Source: Nocardioides sp. (lineage in GTDB: Bacteria; Actinomycetota; Actinomycetes; Propionibacteriales; Nocardioidaceae). Taken from it: a DNA stretch of 5,811 nucleotides. The notes under the pieces are model-generated. The model was not told where the DNA came from, did no database searches, and saw only the letters and a list, made by a program, of their open reading frames with translations. This document shows positions 1-5,811 of this stretch, piece by piece. How positions within the stretch are numbered: the stretch's first letter is position 1; each line of letters begins with the position of its first letter. The stretch covers positions 1 through 5,811 of the forward strand of contig JAHEXO010000168.1 of the NCBI GenBank assembly GCA_023252065.1, written 5' to 3'. The translations under genes and the position numbers were made by a program.

Positions 1-1
1 G

Positions 2-1999
2 CCGACCCTGGTCGCGGCCCTCCTCCACGACACCGTCGAGGACACGCCCTACACGCTCGAGCAGGTGCGCGCCGACTTCGGTGACGAGGTCGCCGTGCTC
101 GTCGACGGCGTCACCAAGCTCGACAAGGTGCAGTACGGCGACTCGGCGCAGGCCGAGACGATCCGCAAGATGATCGTCGCGATGGCGCGCGACATCCGGG
201 TGCTGGTGATCAAGCTCGCCGACCGGCTGCACAACATGCGCACGGTCCGCTACGTCAAGCAGTCGACCCAGGAGCGGCAGGCCACCGAGTCGCTCGACGT
301 CTACGCGCCCCTGGCCCACCGCCTGGGCATGAACACCATCAAGTGGGAGCTCGAGGACCTCGCGTTCGCGACCCTCCACCCCAAGATCTACGACGAGATC
401 GTCCGGATGGTCGCCGAGCGTGCGCCGTCGCGCGACCAGTTACTGGCCCAGGTCATCGAGCAGGTCGTCGAGGACCTCAAGGAAGCCAAGATCAAGGCCA
501 GCGTGACCGGCCGGCCCAAGCACTACTACTCGATCTACCAGAAGATGATCGTCGGCGGCCGCGACTTCACCGACATCTACGACCTCGTCGGCCTGCGCAT
601 CCTGGTGGAGGAGGACCGCGACTGCTACTCCGCGCTGGGCGTCGTTCACGCTCGGTGGAACCCGGTGCTCGGCAGGTTCAAGGACTACGTCGCGATGCCG
701 AAGTTCAACATGTACCAGTCGTTGCACACGACCGTGATCGGCCCGCAGGGCAAGCCGGTCGAGATGCAGATCCGCACCGTGTCGATGCACCGTCGTGCGG
801 AGTACGGCGTCGCGTCGCACTGGAAGTACAAGGAGAACTCACGCAACGGCGTCGACACCGAGCGCCTCGGCGATCTCGACGACATGAACTGGGTGCGTCA
901 GCTGCTCGACTGGCAGAGCGAGGTTGAGGACCCGGGTGAGTTCCTGGAGTCGCTGCGCTTCGAGATCAACCGTGCCGAGGTCTTCGTGTTCACCCCGCGC
1001 GGCGACGTGATCGCTCTGCCGATGGGGGCGACGCCGGTCGACTTCGCCTACGCGGTGCACACCGAGGTGGGCCACCGCACCATCGGCGCCCGGGTCAACG
1101 GCCGCCTGGTCCCGTTGGAGTCGACGCTCGACAACTCCGACGTCGTCGAGATCTTCACCTCCAAGGCCCCGACCGCCGCGCCGTCGCGCGACTGGCTCCA
1201 GTTCGTCAAGTCGCAGCGAGCCCGCAGCAAGATCAAGCAGTGGTTCACCAAGGAGCGTCGCGAGGAGGCGATCGAGCGCGGCAAGGACCAGATCGCCAAG
1301 CTCATGCGCAAGGAGGGGCAGCCGCTCAAGCGGGTGCTCTCCCACGAGTCGCTGACCCAGACCGCCCAGCACTACCGGCTCGCCGACGTCTCGGCGCTCT
1401 ACGCCGCGGTCGGGGAGAACAACCTCAGCGCCCAAGCGGTCGTCCGCAAGGTGATCGAGCTCCACGGCGGCGAGGAAGGTGCCTCCGAGGACCTCTCCGA
1501 GGGCGTCAGCATCACCACCTCCCGCAACCGGACCAAGACCGCCGCGGCAGGGGAGTCGGGCGTCATCGTCAAGGGCGTCCCCGACGTGTGGGTCAAGCTC
1601 GCGCGGTGCTGCACGCCGGTGCCACCCGACGCGATCCTCGGGTTCGTCACCAAGGGCGGTGGGGTCTCGGTGCACCGCCGCGACTGCACGAACGCCGCCG
1701 AGCTCGAGCGGCAGCCCGAGCGGCTTCTCGAGGTCGAGTGGGCACCGACCGCCCACTCGACGTTCCTGGTCAACATCCAGGTGGAGGCGATCGACCGGGC
1801 CCGCCTGCTCTCCGACATCACGATGGTCCTCTCCGACGCCCACGTGAACATCCTCAGCGCCACCCTCTCGACGACCCGCGACCGGGTTGCGAAGAGCCGG
1901 TTCACCTTCGAGATGGCCGAGGCCAAGCACCTCGACACCGTCCTGCGCGCCGTCCGCGGCGTACCCGGCGTCTTCGACGCCTACCGCGTCACCCAATGA
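2..1999 (+). CDS. relA: Bifunctional (p)ppGpp synthetase/hydrolase Rel (RelA/SpoT family), 5' truncated
   Basis: Makes (p)ppGpp from ATP and GTP/GDP and hydrolyses it, driving the stringent response; it is cytoplasmic and ribosome-associated. The open frame runs from the left edge (665 residues visible), so the start and roughly the first 70 or more residues are missing; the GTG at 65 is internal because the upstream codons continue the HD domain. Numbering from the first visible codon: hydrolase HD motif HDTVEDT at 9-15 and KLADRLHN near 71-78; synthetase motif [12 protein letters not shown] at 170-181; RFKD at 225-228, the RXKD form typical of bifunctional Rel rather than the EXDD of E. coli RelA; YQSLHT at 238-243; EMQIRT from 254; TGS domain about 326-387; zinc-finger residues Cys536, Cys537, His558, Cys562; C-terminal ACT domain about 587-665. 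All visible catalytic motifs are intact, so both activities are expected. Oddity: a TTA leucine codon at 440-442. Mycobacterial Rel (about 790 residues) has the same architecture. Identity is secure. Confidence 0.97.
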   Translation, partial: PTLVAALLHDTVEDTPYTLEQVRADFGDEVAVLVDGVTKLDKVQYGDSAQAETIRKMIVAMARDIRVLVIKLADRLHNMRTVRYVKQSTQERQATESLDVYAPLAHRLGMNTIKWELEDLAFATLHPKIYDEIVRMVAERAPSRDQLLAQVIEQVVEDLKEAKIKASVTGRPKHYYSIYQKMIVGGRDFTDIYDLVGLRILVEEDRDCYSALGVVHARWNPVLGRFKDYVAMPKFNMYQSLHTTVIGPQGKPVEMQIRTVSMHRRAEYGVASHWKYKENSRNGVDTERLGDLDDMNWVRQLLDWQSEVEDPGEFLESLRFEINRAEVFVFTPRGDVIALPMGATPVDFAYAVHTEVGHRTIGARVNGRLVPLESTLDNSDVVEIFTSKAPTAAPSRDWLQFVKSQRARSKIKQWFTKERREEAIERGKDQIAKLMRKEGQPLKRVLSHESLTQTAQHYRLADVSALYAAVGENNLSAQAVVRKVIELHGGEEGASEDLSEGVSITTSRNRTKTAAAGESGVIVKGVPDVWVKLARCCTPVPPDAILGFVTKGGGVSVHRRDCTNAAELERQPERLLEVEWAPTAHSTFLVNIQVEAIDRARLLSDITMVLSDAHVNILSATLSTTRDRVAKSRFTFEMAEAKHLDTVLRAVRGVPGVFDAYRVTQ

Positions 2000-2028
2000 G
2001 CTCAGCCGGAGTAGTCAGCTGAGGCTCG
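1997..2028. terminator. Hairpin at the convergent rel / DUF349-gene junction, possible bidirectional terminator
   Basis: CTCAGC at 2001-2006 pairs with GCTGAG at 2018-2023. After one bulged G at 2024, GAG at 1998-2000 pairs with CTC at 2025-2027, giving a nine-pair stem around an 11-base loop. It covers the rel stop codon and the last codons and stop of the opposing gene. No T-run follows on either strand, which is common for actinobacterial terminators but makes the call uncertain. It is the only candidate terminator I see for either gene. Termination function is inferred. Confidence 0.35.
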
Positions 2029-3246
2029 CTCGGCCATCTCGAGGAACGCTCGGCGTGAGGCGAGGTTGTCCTCGAGATCGGTGACCTTCTTCTGGTCGCC
2101 GGCGGCGCGGGCCTTCTCCAGGTCGGCCTCCACCTTGCCGATCGCGTCCTGGAGCTGGGCGACCATGCCCTCGGCGCGGGCCGACTTCTCCGGGTCGGAC
2201 CGGCGCCACTGCTCCTGCTCGAGCCCGCGGATCTCCGTCTCGACGGCCCGCATCCGGTCCTCGAGCGGCCGGATCTTGTCGCGCGGCACCTTGCCGATCG
2301 CGTCCCAGCGCTCCGAGAGGTCGCGGATGGCGCGCTTCGCCGCCCCGACGTCGGTGACCGGCAGGAGTGCCTCGGCCTCGACGAGGAGCTTCTCCTTGGC
2401 CTCCGCGTTGGCGGCGAACTCGCTGTCCTGGGCGGCCATCGCCTCGTCGCGGGCGCCGAAGAAGGTGTCCTGGGCCGCCCGGAACCGGCCCCACAGGTCG
2501 TCCTCGACGTCACGCGGCGCGGGCCCGGCGGCCTTCCACTGCCGCATCAGGTCGCGGTAGGCACCGGCGGTCGGTCCCCACTCGCGCGAGCGGGCGAGGG
2601 ACTCGGCCTCCTTCACCAGCTGCTGCTTGACCTGGCGGGCCGTCTCGCGCTTCTCGCCCTGCTCGGCGAAGTGCGCCTTGCGGCGCCTCGTGTACGTCGT
2701 GCGCGCGGTCGAGAACCGCCGCCACAGCTGGTCGTCCGTCGTCTTGTCGAGACGGGGGAGCGCCTTCCAGCGGTCGAGCAGGTCGCGGAGCCGGTTGGCA
2801 CCGTTGCGCCAGTCGTTGCTCTCGGCGAGCTTCTCGGCCTCGTCGACGAGCTTCTCCTTGTCGTCCTTGGCCGCGGCCACCCGCTCGGCCCGCTCGGCCT
2901 TGCGCGCCATGCGCTGCTGGGAGATCACCGGTCCGAGGGCGTCGAGCCTGCCGATGAGGGAGTTGAGGTCGCCGACGGCGTTGGCCTCGGCGACCTGGGT
3001 GCGCAGGGCGCGGACCGCCTCGGCCGCCTCGTCGGGCGCCACCACGCCGGCCATCACGCGCTGCTCCAGCAGGTGCACGCCGCCCGACAGCTCGTCGTAC
3101 CGCTTGGCGAAGAAGGCCAGTGCCTCCTCGGGCGAGCCCTCGGGGTACTGCCCGACGGGTCGCTCACCCTCGGGGGTCCGGACGTAGACGGTGCCGTCCT
3201 CGGCGACGCGTCCCCAGTCACTCGTCGTCACAGCGTTCCTCTTCAT
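2002..3246 (-). CDS. DUF349 domain protein with three 77-residue repeats, function unknown
   Basis: A 414-residue soluble protein with no signal peptide or membrane segment, rich in Ala, Glu, Arg and Lys and probably almost all helical. Residues about 11-50 form a small conserved-looking N-terminal region (WGRVAEDGTVYVRT, then VGQYPEGSPEEAL). Residues about 55-130 and 340-405 look like charged helices or coiled coils. Between them lie three DUF349 repeats, about 132-208, 209-285 and 286-347 or beyond, with core Trp160, Trp237 and Trp314 exactly 77 apart. The third copy lacks two other tryptophans shared by copies one and two. DUF349 has no established biochemical function and I do not assign one. 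The gene converges on rel with two bases between stops and diverges from the hydrolase-hisS-aspS cluster. The ATG at 3246 has only a weak, close purine run upstream; the in-frame GTG at 3231 has a better ribosome site and would give a protein starting MTTSDWGRV. I list the longer form, but the shorter is at least as likely. Confidence 0.9.
   Translation of the reverse strand: MKRNAVTTSDWGRVAEDGTVYVRTPEGERPVGQYPEGSPEEALAFFAKRYDELSGGVHLLEQRVMAGVVAPDEAAEAVRALRTQVAEANAVGDLNSLIGRLDALGPVISQQRMARKAERAERVAAAKDDKEKLVDEAEKLAESNDWRNGANRLRDLLDRWKALPRLDKTTDDQLWRRFSTARTTYTRRRKAHFAEQGEKRETARQVKQQLVKEAESLARSREWGPTAGAYRDLMRQWKAAGPAPRDVEDDLWGRFRAAQDTFFGARDEAMAAQDSEFAANAEAKEKLLVEAEALLPVTDVGAAKRAIRDLSERWDAIGKVPRDKIRPLEDRMRAVETEIRGLEQEQWRRSDPEKSARAEGMVAQLQDAIGKVEADLEKARAAGDQKKVTDLEDNLASRRAFLEMAERASADYSG
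2161..2853 (-). repeat. Three tandem 77-codon DUF349 repeats (protein-level)
   Basis: Within the minus-strand gene, units of 231 bases span about 2853-2623, 2622-2392 and 2391-2161. Matching landmarks are DRW (Trp160), RQW (Trp237) and ERW (Trp314); Trp146 and Trp223; Trp175 and Trp252; and the openings KLVDEAEKL, QLVKEAESL and KLLVEAEAL. In copy three the positions of the second and third tryptophans hold Val300 and Glu329. The repeat is clear in the protein but diverged in DNA, which suggests an old duplication. Confidence 0.85.
3237..3242 (-). promoter_or_regulatory. Shine-Dalgarno AGAGGA that favours the internal GTG start of the DUF349 gene
   Basis: On the minus strand AGAGGA ends five bases before the GTG at 3231-3229. 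It lies inside codons 2-4 of the longer reading from ATG 3246. The ATG itself has only GGGAA three bases upstream, which is too close to be a good site. The pairing strength and spacing therefore support translation from GTG 3231. Confidence 0.5.
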
Positions 3247-3276
3247 TCGTTCCCGGCGGTGGTCCGGCGACCCCTC

Positions 3277-3282
3277 ATGCTA
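3277..3282 (-). promoter_or_regulatory. Candidate -10 box (TAGCAT) of the DUF349 gene
   Basis: The minus strand reads TAGCAT at 3282-3277, matching the actinobacterial TAnnnT -10 pattern. It would place the transcript start near 3270, about 24 bases before ATG 3246. No convincing -35 box is seen; GAGGTG lies 17 bases upstream and is a poor match. It is one of the few AT-containing patches in this intergenic region. Confidence 0.35.
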
Positions 3283-3333
3283 ACCGCGGCTCCCCGGAGC
3301 ACCTCCACCGCATCCGGAGCCGTTGCGCACCGG

Positions 3334-3371
3334 TTCCGGGCGTGAGCACTCCGGTGGATAGTCTGCCCGGG
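3334..3371 (+). promoter_or_regulatory. Candidate promoter giving a leaderless hydrolase-hisS-aspS transcript
   Basis: TTCCGG at 3334-3339 and GATAGT at 3357-3362 are separated by 17 bases; TAGTCT at 3359-3364 is an overlapping TAnnnT match. Either -10 box puts the transcript start at 3369-3371, on or just before the GTG at 3371. No Shine-Dalgarno precedes that GTG. This fits the leaderless transcripts common in actinobacteria. The -35 match is weak, so the -10 and its distance to the GTG carry the call. Confidence 0.5.
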
Positions 3372-4078
3372 TGCTCATCGCCGGCTTCCCCGCAGGGTCC
3401 TGGGCCGCGAACTGCTACGTCGCGGCGACCGCGCCCCGCTCGGAGTGCGTGATCGTCGACCCCGGGCAGGACTCCGCCGACGGTATCGCCGAGATCGTGC
3501 GCGAGCACGCGCTCAAGCCGGTCGCGGTGCTGCTCACCCACGGTCACCTCGACCACATGTGGTCGGTGACGCCCGTCGCCGGCACCTACGACGCCACAGC
3601 CTGGATCCACCCGGCAGACCGGCACCTGCTGGCGGACCCGATGGCGGGCATCTCCTCGGAGACCGCGGCCATGCTCCTCGGTGGTCGCTTCGAGTTCGTC
3701 GAGCCCGACGACGTCGCCGAGCTCGCCGACGGCCAGGTGCTCGAGCTGGCCGGCCTCGAGGTCACCGTCGACCACACACCCGGCCACACCGGGGGATCGG
3801 TCGCGTTCCGCACGCCGTACGACGACGCGGTCTCGCACGTGATGTTCTCCGGCGACCTGCTGTTCGCCGGCTCCATCGGCCGCACCGACCTGCCCGGCGG
3901 AGACCATCCGACGATGCTGCGCACCCTGCGCGACAAGGTGCTCACCCTCCCCGACGACGTGGTCGTCCTCCCGGGACACGGCGAGCAGACCTCGATCGGC
4001 CGGGAGCGCGCCACCAACCCGTTCCTGCTGTCCGTGGCCGAGGACGACACTCCCGGCCGTGTCACCCGAGGACTCTGA
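3371..4078 (+). CDS. Metallo-beta-lactamase-fold hydrolase, glyoxalase II-like (YcbL/Rv2581c type)
   Basis: A 235-residue cytoplasmic metal-dependent hydrolase. The full binuclear metal-ligand set is visible: THGHLDH at 56-62 (His57, His59, Asp61, His62), His139 in TPGHTGG, Asp162 in SGDLLF and His203 in PGHGEQT; Asp30 in VDPG is the usual early turn. Relatives are annotated as hydroxyacylglutathione hydrolase, but the C-terminal glutathione-binding domain of classical glyoxalase II is absent. Actinobacteria generally use mycothiol, so the real substrate, perhaps another thioester, is open. The GTG start gives MLIAGFPAG, which resembles the start of M. tuberculosis Rv2581c as I recall it, and agrees with the promoter placed directly before it. 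The gene ends three bases before hisS and is almost surely co-transcribed with it. Family assignment is firm; substrate is not. Confidence 0.93.
   Translation: MLIAGFPAGSWAANCYVAATAPRSECVIVDPGQDSADGIAEIVREHALKPVAVLLTHGHLDHMWSVTPVAGTYDATAWIHPADRHLLADPMAGISSETAAMLLGGRFEFVEPDDVAELADGQVLELAGLEVTVDHTPGHTGGSVAFRTPYDDAVSHVMFSGDLLFAGSIGRTDLPGGDHPTMLRTLRDKVLTLPDDVVVLPGHGEQTSIGRERATNPFLLSVAEDDTPGRVTRGL
4068..4072 (+). promoter_or_regulatory. Shine-Dalgarno GAGGA for hisS
   Basis: GAGGA lies nine bases before the hisS ATG at 4082, inside the last codons of the hydrolase gene. Together with the three-base gap between the genes it suggests coupled translation and fixes the ATG as the hisS start. Confidence 0.75.
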
Positions 4079-4081
4079 CCC

Positions 4082-5470
4082 ATGAGCAAGCCCACGCCGC
4101 TGAGCGGCTTCCCCGAGCTGCTGCCTGCCGCTCGCGTCGTCGAGCGCGAGGCCCTGGCGTCGTTGGCGCGCACCTTCGAGCTGCACGGCTACGCCAACAT
4201 CGAGACGCGTGCGGTCGAGCCGCTCGACCGCCTGGCCAAGGGCGGCGAGATCGACAAGGAGATCTACGTCCTGCGCCGGCTGCAGGCCGACGACACGGCC
4301 GACGACACCGGTCTGGGGATGCACTTCGACCTCACGGTGCCGTTCGCGCGCTACGTGCTGGAGAATTCCGGACACCTCGAGTTCCCGTTCCGGCGCTTCC
4401 AGATCCAGTCGGCCTGGAGGGGTGAGCGGCCGCAGGAGGGCCGCTACCGGCAGTTCACCCAGGCCGACATCGACATCGTCGGCCGCGACGAGCTCGCCTT
4501 CCACCACGACGTGGAGGTGGTCCGGGTGATGGTCGAGGCCCTGGCCGCGCTGCCCCTGCCACCCCTGTCGTTCCAGATCAACAACCGCAAGCTGATCCAG
4601 GGCTTCTACCAGGGCCTCGGGATCCCCGACGTCACCGAGGCGATCCGGCAGATCGACAAGCTGGACAAGCTCCCCGCCGACGCGGTGGCCGACCTCCTCG
4701 TCGAGCGCGCCGGCGCCAGTCCCGAGCAGGCCGCGCGGTGCCTCGAGCTCGCCACGATCCGGGTCACCGACCAGTCGCTGGTGGAGCGGGTGCAGGCGCT
4801 CGGGGTCACCGACGACCTCCTGAGCCGAGGTCTCGCCGAGCTCGCGTCGGTGCTCGAGGGCTGCGCCGACGCCGTCGGTCGGGCCGAGGGCCGGGTCACG
4901 GTCGAGGCCAACCTCCGCATCGCCCGCGGTCTCGACTACTACACCGGCACCGTCGTCGAGATCTACATGGAGGGCTACGAGCGGCTGAAGTCGGTCGGCG
5001 GCGGCGGGCGGTACGACGCGCTGGCCACCGACGGGCGGTCGACCTACCCCGGCGTGGGCATCTCCTTCGGCGTCTCGCGCACCCTGCTCCCGCTCCTCGC
5101 CGAAGGCGTCCTGGCCGGCAGCAGGGCCGTGCCCAGCGCCGTACTCGTCGCTCTCGCCGACGAGGAGAGCCGTCCGGTCGCCGAGCGGATCGCCACCGAC
5201 CTGCGCCGCCGTGGCATCGCCTGCGAAGTCGCGGTCAGCCCGCAGAAGTACGGCAAGCAGATCCGCTACGCCGAGCGCCGGGGCATCCCCTTCGTGTGGT
5301 TCCCTGCCTCGGAGCCAGGCACCCCCGACCAGGTCAAGGACATCCGCTCCGGTGGCCAGGTCGACGCCTCGTCGACGGCGTGGAGCCCACCGGACGCCGA
5401 CCTCCGCGCCACCATCGTGACGACCTCGACCACCCCCGCACCCAGCACCGAGCAGGAGACGAACGCGTGA
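4082..5470 (+). CDS. hisS: Histidyl-tRNA synthetase (HisRS), 'DLTVPFARY' subtype
   Basis: Class II synthetase that charges tRNA-His with histidine in the cytoplasm. The 462 residues contain: motif 1 region about 10-50; [12 protein letters not shown] at 81-92; motif 2 about 104-134 with [14 protein letters not shown] at 112-125; the histidine-specific ARGLDYYTG at 281-289 carrying catalytic Arg282; GGGGRYDAL at 306-314; motif 3 [11 protein letters not shown] at 324-334; and an anticodon-binding domain about 350-435. A Thr/Ser/Pro-rich tail, about 436-462, follows. DLTVPFARY in place of the common RPEGT, and WRGERPQ in place of FRYERPQ, mark the minority bacterial HisRS type, also known from Bifidobacterium and resembling eukaryotic HisRS. 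Key catalytic residues are kept, so the enzyme should be active. ATG 4082 has a good ribosome site. The gene sits between the hydrolase and aspS and overlaps aspS by four bases. Confidence 0.97.
   Translation: MSKPTPLSGFPELLPAARVVEREALASLARTFELHGYANIETRAVEPLDRLAKGGEIDKEIYVLRRLQADDTADDTGLGMHFDLTVPFARYVLENSGHLEFPFRRFQIQSAWRGERPQEGRYRQFTQADIDIVGRDELAFHHDVEVVRVMVEALAALPLPPLSFQINNRKLIQGFYQGLGIPDVTEAIRQIDKLDKLPADAVADLLVERAGASPEQAARCLELATIRVTDQSLVERVQALGVTDDLLSRGLAELASVLEGCADAVGRAEGRVTVEANLRIARGLDYYTGTVVEIYMEGYERLKSVGGGGRYDALATDGRSTYPGVGISFGVSRTLLPLLAEGVLAGSRAVPSAVLVALADEESRPVAERIATDLRRRGIACEVAVSPQKYGKQIRYAERRGIPFVWFPASEPGTPDQVKDIRSGGQVDASSTAWSPPDADLRATIVTTSTTPAPSTEQETNA
5454..5459 (+). promoter_or_regulatory. 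Shine-Dalgarno AGGAGA for aspS
   Basis: AGGAGA lies seven bases before the aspS GTG at 5467, inside the last codons of hisS. It is a near-consensus site at good spacing and decides the GTG that overlaps the hisS TGA as the aspS start. Confidence 0.8.
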
Positions 5471-5811
5471 TCCGCACCCACGACGCCGGCACCCTCACCG
5501 CAGCCGACGAAGGCACCGAGGTGGTGCTCGCCGGCTGGGTCGCCCGTCGCCGCGACCACGGGGGAGTGGCCTTCCTCGACCTGCGCGAGGCCAGCGGCAT
5601 CGCCCAGGTCGTCGTCCGCGACGAGGCCGTGGCCCACAGCCTGCGCAACGAGTACTGCCTCAAGGTCACCGGCACCGTCCGGCGTCGGCCTGAGGGCAAC
5701 GCCAACCCCCAGCTCGCCTCGGGCGAGATCGAGGTGATCGCCTCCGACGTCGAGGTGCTCAACCCGAGCGCGGTCCTGCCCTTCCCGATCGACGAGCACG
5801 TGGACGTCGGC
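5467..5811 (+). CDS. aspS: Aspartyl-tRNA synthetase, N-terminal part, probably non-discriminating; 3' truncated
   Basis: Class IIb synthetase that charges tRNA-Asp. The first 115 codons are visible before the right edge; the full protein is usually about 590 residues. They form the N-terminal OB-fold anticodon-binding domain: [16 protein letters not shown], then [19 protein letters not shown] at 23-41, [18 protein letters not shown] at 61-78, GEIEV at 86-90, and VLPFPID at 103-109 leading to the hinge. The catalytic core lies outside the window. His31 in RRRDHGG and Gly77 in RPEGN are the pair associated with non-discriminating AspRS, which also aspartylates tRNA-Asn; E. coli and Thermus discriminating enzymes have Leu at the His31 position. 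The GTG start overlaps the hisS TGA as GTGA and is preceded by a strong ribosome site, so translation is probably coupled to hisS. Identity is certain from the motifs although the gene is partial. Confidence 0.95.
   Translation, partial: MIRTHDAGTLTAADEGTEVVLAGWVARRRDHGGVAFLDLREASGIAQVVVRDEAVAHSLRNEYCLKVTGTVRRRPEGNANPQLASGEIEVIASDVEVLNPSAVLPFPIDEHVDVG

Noticed and set aside
839..1996. Long minus-strand reading frame (385 codons) antisense to rel
   Set aside because: Low-complexity Asp/Gly/Val/Arg/Leu composition, no recognisable motif, fully overlapped by a secure gene; a by-product of few stop codons in GC-rich DNA.
65..1999. rel starting at the GTG at position 65
   Set aside because: The frame is open upstream to position 2 and encodes the HD motif HDTVEDT, so the GTG is an internal valine and the true start lies outside the window.
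1240..2022. Plus-strand 260-codon frame overlapping the end of rel
   Set aside because: Arg/Gly/Pro/Ala-rich with no motif; it is rel read one frame off.
3323..3328. TTGCGC as the -35 box of the hydrolase promoter
   Set aside because: It is 28-30 bases from the candidate -10 boxes, far beyond the usual 16-19; TTCCGG at 3334-3339 fits the spacing better though its sequence is weaker.
2671..3345. Plus-strand 224-codon frame opposite the DUF349 gene
   Set aside because: The minus-strand protein has clear tryptophan-anchored repeats, while this frame is Leu/Gly/Val-rich with no motif.
3371..4078. Calling the hydrolase a true glyoxalase II (gloB)
   Set aside because: The C-terminal glutathione-binding domain is missing and actinobacteria generally lack glutathione; only the metal-site fold is supported.
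3275..4507. Long minus-strand reading frame (410 codons) across the hydrolase gene and the start of hisS
   Set aside because: It crosses the divergent promoter region and two secure genes and has no family motif; treated as a GC-rich shadow.
5266..5799. Minus-strand 177-codon frame across the hisS-aspS junction
   Set aside because: Both plus-strand genes there are certain from family motifs and ribosome sites; no motif in the antisense frame.
1..5811. A new defence, mobile or biosynthetic system
   Set aside because: All five genes belong to known families in a conserved core-genome order, and no repeats array, integrase, transposase, phage gene or composition shift is visible.

Overview
The window is very GC-rich, with strong G/C at third codon positions. 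It encodes a long bifunctional-type Rel, a DUF349 protein, a metallo-beta-lactamase-fold hydrolase, HisRS and the start of AspRS. This combination and gene order point to an actinomycete. The HisRS type and the DUF349 neighbour fit a Nocardioides-like (Propionibacteriales) or related lineage, but that finer placement is inference.

Layout, left to right: (1) the 3' part of a rel/relA gene for the (p)ppGpp synthetase/hydrolase, entering from the left edge already inside its HD domain and ending at 1999. (2) On the minus strand, converging on rel with only two bases between the stop codons, a 414-residue DUF349 protein with three 77-residue repeats. (3) A 124-base divergent intergenic region (3247-3370) with a candidate promoter in each direction. 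(4) A rightward tight cluster: hydrolase (3371-4078, probably a leaderless GTG start), hisS (4082-5470, three bases downstream) and aspS (from 5467, overlapping the hisS stop by four bases and cut by the right edge). No tRNA, rRNA, CRISPR, insertion sequence or phage gene is visible, and there is no gene-free stretch over 300 bases.

The genes share a theme of translation and amino-acid starvation. HisRS and AspRS charge tRNAs, and Rel senses uncharged tRNA on the ribosome and makes (p)ppGpp. The hydrolase is the usual upstream partner of hisS in actinobacteria, with no proven role there. The DUF349 protein has no assigned function.

This is mostly a conserved core-genome neighbourhood, and I do not see a new multi-gene system. 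The points most worth checking are: a single TTA leucine codon in rel, the only one in about 1,890 codons; a HisRS of the minority '[16 protein letters not shown]' type at a locus where Mycobacterium has the common type; AspRS residues His31 and Gly77, which match the non-discriminating (Asp/Asn) class; the palindromic stop-to-stop junction with a hairpin; and the strict 77-residue repeats of the DUF349 protein.
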